Source: DASRDZ01 sp035652335 (GTDB lineage: Bacteria > Chloroflexota > Dormibacteria > Aeolococcales > Aeolococcaceae). From it: a DNA stretch of 64,000 nucleotides. The stretch is from positions 1 to 64,000 of the forward strand of contig DASRDZ010000014.1 in the NCBI GenBank assembly GCA_035652335.1, in the 5' to 3' direction. The notes beneath the pieces were generated by a model. It was not told the origin of the DNA. It was given only the letters and a program-made list of their open reading frames with translations, and made no database searches. Within the stretch, counting starts at the first letter, position 1; the number at the start of each line of letters is the position of its first letter. Positions 57,580 through 64,000 of this stretch are shown piece by piece. The position numbers and the translations under genes are program-made.

Positions 57580-59040
57580 TCAGCGCTGCAGCGACTTCAC
57601 CTCGAGGAACTCCTCCAGGCCGTAGCGGCCCAGCTCCCGCCCCACCCCCGACTGCTTGAAGCCGCCGAAGGGGGCCATGGGGTTGAAGCGGCCGCCGTTG
57701 ACGTCGACCTGGCCGGTGCGCAGCCGGCGGGCCACCCGCTCGGCCCGCGCCGGGTCGCCCGACCACACCGCCCCGGCCAGGCCGTACACGGTGTCGTTGG
57801 CGATGCGGACCGCCTCCTCCTCGGTGTCGTAGGGGATGATCGACAGCACCGGCCCGAAGATCTCCTCCTGGGCGATGGTCATGTCGGGCCGCACGTCGGC
57901 GAAGATCGTCGGCTGCACGTAGTAGCCGCGCTGCAATCCGGCGGGTGCGTCGGCGCCGCCGACGACCAGGCGCGCACCCTCCTCGACGCCCCTGCGGATG
58001 TAGCCGCGCACGCGGTCGCGCTGCACGTCCGACACCAGCGGCCCGAGTCGGGACGATTCGTCGAAGGGGTCGCCGAGGGTCAGCTTGGCGGCCTGGTCGG
58101 CGGCGATGCGCTCCGCCTCCGCCTGCTTGTGGCGCGGCACCAGCATGCGGGTGAGCGCGGTGCACGTCTGCCCGCTGTTGAGGAACGCGTTGTTGACGCC
58201 GCTGCGCACCGCCTTCTCCAGGTCGGCGTCGTCGAGGATGACGTTGGGCGACTTGCCGCCCATCTCCAGGGTGACCCGCTTGACCCCGCTCGCCGCCAGC
58301 TCGGCGATGCGCTTGCCGGCGCGCGTCGAGCCGGTGAAGGAGATGGCGTCGACCAGCGGATGGGTGACGATGGCCTCACCGACGACGGGCCCCGTGCCGG
58401 TGACCAGGTTGAACACGCCGGGCGGCAGCTTCGCCTCCGCGACGATCTCCGCCAGGACGAACGCGGTGAACGGCGCCACCTCGCTCGGCTTCAACACCAC
58501 GGTGCAGCCGGCCGCCAGCGCCGGCGCCACCTTGTTGACCACCTGGTGCAGCGGGTAGTTCCAGGGCGTGATGCAGCCGACCACGCCGACCGGCTCGCGC
58601 ACCACCAGCGAGTTGCCGATCTCCTCCTCGAAGGCGAAGTCGCGGACCAGCTGCGCCATCTGGCCGCTGGTCATCACCGGCAGGCCGGCCTGGATGGCGG
58701 TCGACATGGTGAGCGGCATGCCCACCTCCGACGCGATCAGCCGGGCGATCTCGTCGATGCGCGAGGCCAGGCCCAGGTTGATCGCCTGGAGGAACGCGGC
58801 GCGCTCCTCGACGGACGTCTGCGACCACGCCGGGAAGGCGCGGTGCGCGGCCCTGACCGCCCGGTCGACATCCTCGGGCGTGCCCTCTGGGACGGTGCCG
58901 ATGACCTCCTCGGTCGAGGCGCTGCGCACCTCGATGCGGCCGCCGCCGGCGGACGGCGTCCAGGCCCCGTCGATGTAGAGCCGGTCGCGATCGGTCCGCT
59001 CCGCCGCGGTCTCGGCGGGGCGCACGCCTGTGTCGGTCAT
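57580..59040 (-). CDS. Aldehyde dehydrogenase (NAD(P)-dependent, class 1/2-like)
   Basis: 486 residues. NAD site ISFTGSTRAGKRIAE, general base Glu in LEMGGKSPNVI, catalytic Cys in NSGQTCTAL, PWNYPLHQ, EEIFGPVLSI and MAPFGGFKQSGVGRELG at the C-terminus. It most likely oxidises aliphatic or aromatic aldehydes; specificity is unclear. The ATG has a GAGG Shine-Dalgarno. It precedes the SDR gene on the same strand (50 bp gap), and both could serve one catabolic route. Confidence 0.92.
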   Translation of the reverse strand: MTDTGVRPAETAAERTDRDRLYIDGAWTPSAGGGRIEVRSASTEEVIGTVPEGTPEDVDRAVRAAHRAFPAWSQTSVEERAAFLQAINLGLASRIDEIARLIASEVGMPLTMSTAIQAGLPVMTSGQMAQLVRDFAFEEEIGNSLVVREPVGVVGCITPWNYPLHQVVNKVAPALAAGCTVVLKPSEVAPFTAFVLAEIVAEAKLPPGVFNLVTGTGPVVGEAIVTHPLVDAISFTGSTRAGKRIAELAASGVKRVTLEMGGKSPNVILDDADLEKAVRSGVNNAFLNSGQTCTALTRMLVPRHKQAEAERIAADQAAKLTLGDPFDESSRLGPLVSDVQRDRVRGYIRRGVEEGARLVVGGADAPAGLQRGYYVQPTIFADVRPDMTIAQEEIFGPVLSIIPYDTEEEAVRIANDTVYGLAGAVWSGDPARAERVARRLRTGQVDVNGGRFNPMAPFGGFKQSGVGRELGRYGLEEFLEVKSLQR

Positions 59041-59076
59041 GATGGAACCTCGTCGTCGGGAAGTCGCCGGGGCGGC

Positions 59077-59082
59077 TATTGT
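59077..59082 (+). promoter_or_regulatory. -10-like element TATTGT before the DUF3465 gene
   Basis: TATTGT ends 7 nt before the ATG; read on the opposite strand the region is also the leader of the aldehyde dehydrogenase gene. Confidence 0.4.
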
Positions 59083-59089
59083 CCGCCTC

Positions 59090-59494
59090 ATGCACACGAT
59101 GGTGTCGCGCGCCGGGCTGGCGGGGCTGGTCTGCGCCCTGCTGGTGGCTTGCGGAGAGCCGCAGGTCGACAACGCGGCCGTGGCCTCCGCGCTGGCCGCC
59201 GCCCAGACCGTCGAGGTCACCGCGCAGGGCCGCGTGGTGGCGCTGCTCCCCGACGGCAACGGTACCGACGGACCCCACCAGCGCTTCCGCCTCGACCTCG
59301 GCAACGGTGTTGTTGTCGAAGTCGACCACAACCTGTCGCTGGCGCCGCGCGTCCCGCTGCAGGTCGGCGACACCGTCACCCTGCATGGGGAGTTCGCGCC
59401 CGACCCGGGCAATCCGGTGATCCATTACACCCACCACGCCACCGGCCGTCACGAGGGCGGCTGGATCATGCTGAAGGGGCAGACCTACAGCTAG
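59090..59494 (+). CDS. DUF3465 lipoprotein
   Basis: 134 residues. Lipobox LLVACG gives a lipid-anchored exported protein. The mature part matches DUF3465: HQRFRLDLGNGVVVEVDHNLSLAPRVPLQVGDTVTLHGEFAP then VIHYTHHATGRHEGGWIM. The conserved D-H-N, T-H-H and R-H-x-G-G-W positions are present; the family has an OB-like fold and unknown function. Convergent with, and overlapping by 4 bp, the next SDR gene. Confidence 0.8.
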   Translation: MHTMVSRAGLAGLVCALLVACGEPQVDNAAVASALAAAQTVEVTAQGRVVALLPDGNGTDGPHQRFRLDLGNGVVVEVDHNLSLAPRVPLQVGDTVTLHGEFAPDPGNPVIHYTHHATGRHEGGWIMLKGQTYS

Positions 59495-60252
59495 ATCGGC
59501 GGGCGGACGCCCTCGGCACCGGGGGTGCGCGGGCCGGGGACGCCGCGGAACTGGTAGTCGATCGGATCGCGCCCCGGCTGGATGGCGTAGCAGGCGCCGG
59601 GCCTGCGCTCGCGCAGCGCGAGCAGCACCGCGTCGGCGACGTCCTCCGCGCGCAGCATGGGGAAGCCCGCGTCGCGCAGCACCTGGGCGTCGTTGCCGAT
59701 GAGCGGCGTCTCGACGATGCCAGGGCACACCGCGGCGATGTGGATGCCCTTCTCACCGAGCTGCGCCGCCAGCGAGCGCACCAGCCCGACGACCGCGTGC
59801 TTGCTGGCGGTGTACACGGGGTCGTGGTCGAAGGGCACGATGCCGGCCAGCGAGGCGGTGGCGACGATCTGCCCGCCGCCGTGCGCCTGCATCGCCCGCG
59901 CCACCTCGCGCACGCCGAAGAACACGCCGTCGACGTTGACGTGCATCACCCGCCGGTACTGCTCGTCGCTCATCGCGGTGACGTCCTTCTCGTGCGTCAC
60001 CACGCCCGCGTTGAGATACGCGATGCGCAGCGGGCCGAGCCGCTGCTCGACGCGCTGCACCACGCCCGGCCAGGCGGCCGGGTCGCCGGCGTCGGCGACG
60101 ACGTGCAGGTCGGAGGGGTCGTCGCCCTTGGGCTCGGCGAGGTCGACCGCGGCGACGCGCGCGCCCTCCGCCTTCAGCCGCCGCACCGTGGCCAGCCCGA
60201 TCCCCGAGGCGCCCCCGGTGACCAGCGCCACCGCGCCGTCGAAGGCGCCCAT
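59491..60252 (-). CDS. Short-chain dehydrogenase/reductase (classical)
   Basis: 253 residues with VTGGASGIGLATVRRL, NAGVVT, catalytic Ser in ASLAGIV and YTASKHA, and CPGIVETPL. Typical of classical NAD(H)-preferring SDRs (AVDLA after the second strand favours NAD). It overlaps the RidA gene by ATGA, so the two are translationally coupled. Function not defined; the C-terminus (DPIDYQFRGVPG) is family-like for uncharacterised oxidoreductases. Confidence 0.87.
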   Translation of the reverse strand: MGAFDGAVALVTGGASGIGLATVRRLKAEGARVAAVDLAEPKGDDPSDLHVVADAGDPAAWPGVVQRVEQRLGPLRIAYLNAGVVTHEKDVTAMSDEQYRRVMHVNVDGVFFGVREVARAMQAHGGGQIVATASLAGIVPFDHDPVYTASKHAVVGLVRSLAAQLGEKGIHIAAVCPGIVETPLIGNDAQVLRDAGFPMLRAEDVADAVLLALRERRPGACYAIQPGRDPIDYQFRGVPGPRTPGAEGVRPPI

Positions 60253-60656
60253 CAGGTGGCGCCTCCACCCGAGCCGACCACGGCCCGAGCCTCGATCTCC
60301 ACCAGCAGCGACGGCTCGATGAGCCGCGAGACCTCGACCATCGACGTCGCCGGCCGGATGGCGCCGAACACCTCGCCGTGCGCCCGCCCGACCTCCTCCC
60401 AGCGGCTGATGTCGGTGACGTACATGCGGGTGCGCACCACGTCCTCGATGCGCGAGCCCGCCTGCTGCAGCACCGCGGCGATGCGGCGGAGGATCTCGCG
60501 CGCCTGCGCGCCGGGGTCGCCCGGGTGCAGCGCGGCGCCGTCGCTCCCGGCGTCGGTGGTGCCGGTGACCTCGACGACGTCGCCGACGCGCACCGCCCGC
60601 GAGTAGCCGACCAGCGGCTCCCAGGGGACGTCCGAGGCGATCAGGGTGCGCGGCAT
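60252..60656 (-). CDS. RidA/YjgF-family protein
   Basis: 134 residues: GYSRAVRVGDVVEVTGTTDA, AQAREILRRIAAVLQQAG, VRTRMYVTDISRW and LLVEIEARAVVG, with the conserved Arg in TRMYVTDI. Hydrolyses reactive enamine/imine intermediates in canonical RidA; this version may be one of the other Rid subgroups. First gene of a two-gene unit with an SDR. TACCGT lies 8 nt upstream of the ATG. Confidence 0.85.
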   Translation of the reverse strand: MPRTLIASDVPWEPLVGYSRAVRVGDVVEVTGTTDAGSDGAALHPGDPGAQAREILRRIAAVLQQAGSRIEDVVRTRMYVTDISRWEEVGRAHGEVFGAIRPATSMVEVSRLIEPSLLVEIEARAVVGSGGGAT

Positions 60657-60664
60657 GGGCGCCA

Positions 60665-60670
60665 ACGGTA
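60665..60670 (-). promoter_or_regulatory. -10-like element TACCGT before the RidA-SDR operon
   Basis: TACCGT on the minus strand ends 8 nt before the ATG. Confidence 0.35.
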
Positions 60671-60742
60671 CACCAGGCCCGCGGGTCGTCTCCGCCCGTG
60701 CCGTGGCGCCGCCGCGCACGCCGGACCCCAGGCCGCAGCGGG

Positions 60743-60748
60743 GATAAT
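60743..60748 (+). promoter_or_regulatory. -10-like element GATAAT before trpS
   Basis: GATAAT ends 9 nt before the ATG. Confidence 0.4.
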
Positions 60749-60757
60749 CCGCCTCCC

Positions 60758-61747
60758 ATGCGCATCTTCTCGGGCATCCAGGCGACCGGCGCCAAGCACC
60801 TCGGCAACTGGAGCGGCGGCTTCCGCCAGTACGTCGCCACCCAGGAGCTGGGCGAGGCCTTCTTCTGCGTGGTCGACCTCCACTCCATCACCGTCGAGTA
60901 CGACCCGCGCGACCTCCACGAGCGCACCCTCGACCTGGCCGCCATGCTCATCGCCACCGGGCTCGACCCGGAGCGCTCGGTGGTCTTCCTGCAGTCGCAC
61001 AACCCCGCCCACGCCGAGGCGGCCTGGCTGCTCTCCGGGGTGGCCACCTTCGGCGAGCTGCGCCGCATGACCCAGTTCAAGGACAAGTCGGACCGGCAGT
61101 CCACCGTCTACGCGGGGCTGTTCACCTACCCGGTGCTGATGGCCGCCGACATCCTCCTGTACCAGACCGACGTCGTCCCCGTCGGCGAGGACCAGCGCCA
61201 GCACCTGGAGCTGGCCCGCGACGTCGCCCAGCGCTTCAACTCCCGCTTCGGCGACACCTTCCGGGTGCCCCAGCCGCGCATCCCCGAGTCGGGCGCGCGG
61301 ATCATGGACCTGCAGGAGCCGACCCGGAAGATGTCGACCACCAGCGGCACGCCGCAGGGCACCGTCTACATGCTCGACCCGCCCGACGCTGTGCGCAAGA
61401 AGTTTCGGACAGCCGTGACGGATTCTGGGCGCGACGTGCGCCGCGCCGCGGACAAGCCGGGTGTCAGCAACCTCGTCGAGATCATGGCCATGGCCACCGG
61501 CGAGCCGATGGACGCCATCGAGTCGCGCTACGACGGCAAGGGCTACGGCGTCTTCAAGGACGCCGTAGCCGACTCGGTGATCGAGCTGCTGGCGCCGATC
61601 CAGTCCCGCTACGAGGAGCTGCGCTCCGACATGGCCGAGCTCGACCGCATCCTCGCCCGCGGTGCTGAGCGCGCCCGCGCCGCCTCCGCCCCGACGCTCC
61701 AGGCGATGTACGAGCGCATGGGCTTCGTGGCGCCCCCGCGCCTGTAG
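60758..61747 (+). CDS. trpS: Tryptophanyl-tRNA synthetase
   Basis: 329 residues. GIQATGAKHLGNWSGG (HIGH as HLGN), VVDLHSIT, TYPVLMAADILLYQTDVVPVGEDQRQHLEL, and the KMSKS region as RKMSTTSGTPQGTVY. The Trp-binding region is normal. KMSTT in place of KMSKS and the PQGTVYMLD context resemble the second, sometimes drug-tolerant TrpRS class found in actinomycetes; this is from recall and not checked. Only trpS in the window. Start fixed by GATAAT. Confidence 0.93.
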   Translation: MRIFSGIQATGAKHLGNWSGGFRQYVATQELGEAFFCVVDLHSITVEYDPRDLHERTLDLAAMLIATGLDPERSVVFLQSHNPAHAEAAWLLSGVATFGELRRMTQFKDKSDRQSTVYAGLFTYPVLMAADILLYQTDVVPVGEDQRQHLELARDVAQRFNSRFGDTFRVPQPRIPESGARIMDLQEPTRKMSTTSGTPQGTVYMLDPPDAVRKKFRTAVTDSGRDVRRAADKPGVSNLVEIMAMATGEPMDAIESRYDGKGYGVFKDAVADSVIELLAPIQSRYEELRSDMAELDRILARGAERARAASAPTLQAMYERMGFVAPPRL

Positions 61748-61750
61748 GTC

Positions 61751-62551
61751 CTACGCCGCAACCGCCGCCGGGGTGCACACCTTGCAGGCGCGGTAGCCGG
61801 CGCGGTGCGCGTCCTCGGCGGTGGGGAAGCCGACGCGGTGCAGGTCGGTGATGCGGCGGGCGTTGCGGCAGGTGGGGTAGCAGAAGACGTGCGTCGTGTC
61901 GCTGCCGACGAAGCGGATGCCACGGCGGGCCATGCGCTCCAGCTCCATGGCGTCGACGCCCTCCCAGCCGAGGATGGCCCGCTTGGCCACGGGCCCGCCG
62001 CCGCCGTAGTTGCCGATGTGGCCGTCGGCGCGGACCACCCGGTGGCAGGGGATGAGGTACGGGATGGGGTTGTGTGCCAGCGCGGTGCCGACGGCGCGCA
62101 CCGCCAGCGGGCGGCCGATGCGCCGCGCCACCCAGTTGTACGGACGCACCTCGCCACGCGGGATGCGCAGTGTCGTCTCCAGGACGTCGCGCTCGAAGGG
62201 GCGCAGCCCGGCGAGGTCGAAGCGCACCTGCGCACGCGCGTCGCCGGCCAGGCGGGCCAGCACCGCCTGCTGCAACGGCGCGGGCAGCGCCTCGGCGCGC
62301 GCAGGCGCCACGCCGAAGCGATTCGCATACCAGCGCTCGAACTCCTCGCCGCTGACGTCGCGCATCGCCGCGCGCACACCGTTCGCGGTCCACGCGACGA
62401 AGATCGTCCCGATGTCGGTCTCCACGGGCGCGTAGCGCGCCGCGACGCCCACCGCGTCGAGCACGTTGCCGAGCAGCGTCGACGGCGCGCGCACCTCGCC
62501 GATGCGCTGCAGCGCCGAGACCAGCGCGTCCTCCGTGATCATCCGAGCCAT
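61751..62551 (-). CDS. Methylated-DNA-protein cysteine methyltransferase fused to a C-terminal Ada zinc domain
   Basis: 266 residues. The O6-alkylguanine transferase part comes first: N-terminal subdomain, then the catalytic helix with acceptor Cys169 in IPCHRVV, plus RPLAVRAVGTALAHNPIPY. The C-terminus carries an Ada-type zinc domain (GIRFVGSDTTHVFCYPTC, AGYRACKVCTP): Cys224, 228, 256, 259 with the spacing of E. coli Ada C38, C42, C69, C72. The order is the reverse of Ada, and the AraC-type DNA-binding module is missing. It should repair O6-alkylguanine, and possibly methyl phosphotriesters at Cys224. Starts 1 bp after the ECF sigma stop: same operon. Confidence 0.88.
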   Translation of the reverse strand: MARMITEDALVSALQRIGEVRAPSTLLGNVLDAVGVAARYAPVETDIGTIFVAWTANGVRAAMRDVSGEEFERWYANRFGVAPARAEALPAPLQQAVLARLAGDARAQVRFDLAGLRPFERDVLETTLRIPRGEVRPYNWVARRIGRPLAVRAVGTALAHNPIPYLIPCHRVVRADGHIGNYGGGGPVAKRAILGWEGVDAMELERMARRGIRFVGSDTTHVFCYPTCRNARRITDLHRVGFPTAEDAHRAGYRACKVCTPAAVAA

Positions 62552-62552
62552 C

Positions 62553-63104
62553 TCAACCAGCCTCCCGGTCTTCCAGCGCGTGGCGGAGCAGTCCCAACCC
62601 GCGATGCACGTTCGCCTTCACCGTCCCCTCCGGCTTGCCCAGCACCGAGGCCACCTCGGCGTAGGAGAGCTGCTGCACGTGGCGCAGCACCACCGAGTCG
62701 CGATAGGCCACCGGCAGCGAGGCCACCAGGTCGCGCATCTCCGCCGCCGAGGCGCGCCCCAGCACCACCGATTCCGGCCGCGCCGCGGTGGCATCGGCGA
62801 CCAGGCCGGCCTCGGACAGCTCCACCGTGGCAACCCGGCGGACCCGCACGCGGTTGCGCACGACGTTGAGGGCGATGCGGTGCAGCCAGGGTCGGATCCG
62901 GAGCGCCTCGATGCGCTCGGCGCCATAGGACTGCAGCGCCCGGTGCGCCCGGACGAAGGTGTCCTGGGCCACCTCCTCGGCGTCGGCGGGGCTGCCGGTG
63001 AGCGTCAGCGCCAGGCCGTAGATGCGGTCCTGGAAGCAGCGCACCAGCCGTTCGAAGCCGGCGTCGGGGTCACGGGCGAGCAGAGCGGTGAGGGCGTCGT
63101 CCAT
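62553..63104 (-). CDS. ECF sigma factor (RpoE-like) in the alkylation-repair locus
   Basis: 183 residues from the second ATG (first ATG adds MLTR). Region 2: LVRCFQDRIYGLALTLTGSPADAEEVAQDTFVRAH and PWLHRIALNVVRNRVR; region 4: LVASLPVAYRDSVVLRHVQQLSYAEVASVLGKPEGTVKANVHRGLGLLRHAL. No anti-sigma gene in view. It is encoded upstream of the Ada/OGT gene (1 bp apart) and divergently from alkA. Plausible role: switches on the repair genes after alkylation damage; what signal controls it is unknown. If the first ATG is used the two divergent starts share CATG. Confidence 0.87.
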   Translation of the reverse strand: MDDALTALLARDPDAGFERLVRCFQDRIYGLALTLTGSPADAEEVAQDTFVRAHRALQSYGAERIEALRIRPWLHRIALNVVRNRVRVRRVATVELSEAGLVADATAARPESVVLGRASAAEMRDLVASLPVAYRDSVVLRHVQQLSYAEVASVLGKPEGTVKANVHRGLGLLRHALEDREAG

Positions 63105-63114
63105 TCTCGTCAGC

Positions 63115-64000
63115 ATGAAACACCGCCGCGGCGACGGGAGTTGCAGCACCACCGTCGACCTGGCCGGACCGCTGGACGTCGCCGCCTCCGTCGAGGTCTT
63201 CCGCCGCGCCGGCGACGACCTCATCGACCGCTGGGACGGAGCCACGCTGCTGCGCACCGTGCGCGTCGCCGGCGAGTCGATCCCGGTCGCCTGCACACCG
63301 CTGGGCTCGGTCGAGCAGCCGAGCATGCGCGTGGCCACCAACGACCCGCGCCACCTCGACGCCGCCGCGCGAGCCGCGGCGAGCTTCTTCGCCACCGTTC
63401 CCCGGCAGACGCTGGAGAGCCTCACCGACCGCGACCCGGTCATCCGCGCCGCCGACCGCCTGCACCACGGCGTGCGCACCGTGCTGCAGCCCGACGTCCT
63501 GACCGGGCTGGTCCGCGCCGTCAGCGCCCAGCAGATCAACCTGCGCTTCGCCGCCACCGTGCGCGCCCGCCTGGCCCGCCGCTACGGCCGGCGCCACGAG
63601 GTCGAGGGCCACGAGGTGTGGAGCCTGGAGCCCGACGTCCTCGCCGCCGCCCGGGCCGCCGACCTGCGCGAGCTGCAGTTCACCACGCGCAAGGCGGGGT
63701 ACATCATCGGCATCGCCAGCGCGGTCGCCGGAGGGACGCTCGACGCCGCACAGCTCGCCGAGCGGAGCGACGAGGAGGTCGTCGCCGAGCTGGTCACCCT
63801 GCCCGGCATCGGCCGCTGGACGGCGGAATGGCTGCTCGCCCGCAGCTTCGGCCGCCCCGTCGTGGTGGCCGGCGACCTCGGGGTTCGCAAGGCGGTGGGC
63901 CACGCCTACCGCGAGGGCGCCATGCCCAGCGAGGAGGAGGTCCGCGAGCTCACCGCGCACTGGCGTGACGCCGCCGGGGTCGCCCAGCAGCTGCTGCTCC
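63115..64000 (+). CDS. alkA: DNA-3-methyladenine glycosylase II (AlkA-like), truncated by window end
   Basis: At least 295 residues, open to the right edge. An N-terminal beta domain (TTVDLAGPLDVAASVEVF) precedes the HhH-GPD glycosylase fold: LVRAVSAQQINLRFA, LQFTTRKAGYIIGIA, hairpin LPGIGRWTAEWLL at 229-241, and catalytic Asp254 in VVAGDLGVRKA, 19 residues after Trp235, as in AlkA. Excises N3-methyladenine and related alkylated bases. The missing end is only the final helices. Start ATG is overlapped by the divergent sigma factor's first ATG (shared CATG), so promoter elements must lie within that gene. Confidence 0.9.
   Translation, partial: MKHRRGDGSCSTTVDLAGPLDVAASVEVFRRAGDDLIDRWDGATLLRTVRVAGESIPVACTPLGSVEQPSMRVATNDPRHLDAAARAAASFFATVPRQTLESLTDRDPVIRAADRLHHGVRTVLQPDVLTGLVRAVSAQQINLRFAATVRARLARRYGRRHEVEGHEVWSLEPDVLAAARAADLRELQFTTRKAGYIIGIASAVAGGTLDAAQLAERSDEEVVAELVTLPGIGRWTAEWLLARSFGRPVVVAGDLGVRKAVGHAYREGAMPSEEEVRELTAHWRDAAGVAQQLLL

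Overview
The window is a very GC-rich bacterial chromosome segment, densely packed with about 70 protein genes on both strands. I see no tRNA, rRNA, CRISPR array, insertion sequence or prophage. The gene mix suggests an uncultured, high-GC, non-model bacterium of the Terrabacteria group (Chloroflexota, Dormibacterota or a deep Actinomycetota relative). The mix includes an F420-type LLM oxidoreductase, two mycothiol/DinB-type metal-binding proteins, a glycine cleavage pair, class II fumarase, 3-hydroxybutyryl-CoA dehydrogenase, many lipoproteins with Ser/Pro/Thr-rich stalks, and several one- and two-component regulators. This placement is inference; no marker RNA is present.

Layout. 1-7.1 kb: end of an MFS transporter, CCA-adding enzyme, a YkvA-like protein, rplI and dnaB, a soluble histidine kinase, and fumC. 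7.1-18.7 kb: a mycothiol-type enzyme, DedA, hbd, a lipoprotein, a solitary DNA methyltransferase, an ACT protein, a Cof-type phosphatase with a 2-hydroxyacid dehydrogenase, a DEAD-box helicase, a membrane histidine kinase, an alpha/beta hydrolase, and a MoeB-like enzyme with an N-terminal rhodanese. 18.8-27.6 kb: VOC protein, a response regulator without a phospho-acceptor Asp, a MurE-type ligase, rsmG, a zinc-ribbon peptide, a cyclic-nucleotide-domain protein, a large ParB-like protein, a secreted coiled-coil glucosaminidase, and an LLM oxidoreductase. 27.9-47.3 kb: argS, uracil-DNA glycosylase, a TPR plus CAP protein, a kelch-like lipoprotein, NIF3, PAP2, mogA and moaC, a single-domain response regulator, a penicillin-acylase cluster, two NUDIX enzymes, gcvT-gcvH, larB, and a HAD phosphatase. 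47.4-55.2 kb: HTH regulator, sigma factor, dinB, a sigma-like protein without region 4, GNAT, DAHP synthase, DUF962, and two divergent paralogous HTH proteins. 55.2-64 kb: a peptidase-S51-like/CysRS-C-terminal fusion, two SDRs, aldehyde dehydrogenase, RidA, trpS, and a DNA-alkylation-repair block (permuted Ada/OGT, ECF sigma, AlkA running off the right edge).

Two themes stand out. First, at least 30 genes carry a -10-like hexamer (T/C)AnnnT, or a close GATAnT variant, only 6-11 nt before the start codon and without a Shine-Dalgarno. This implies that leaderless transcription is the usual mode here; Shine-Dalgarno sequences appear mainly inside operons. Second, several proteins have rearranged domain orders: Ada/OGT, MoeB-rhodanese, the CysRS-domain fusion, and the ParB-like protein. 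The most system-like locus is the alkylation-repair block, where the Ada zinc domain lacks its usual AraC output domain and an ECF sigma factor is encoded next to it.
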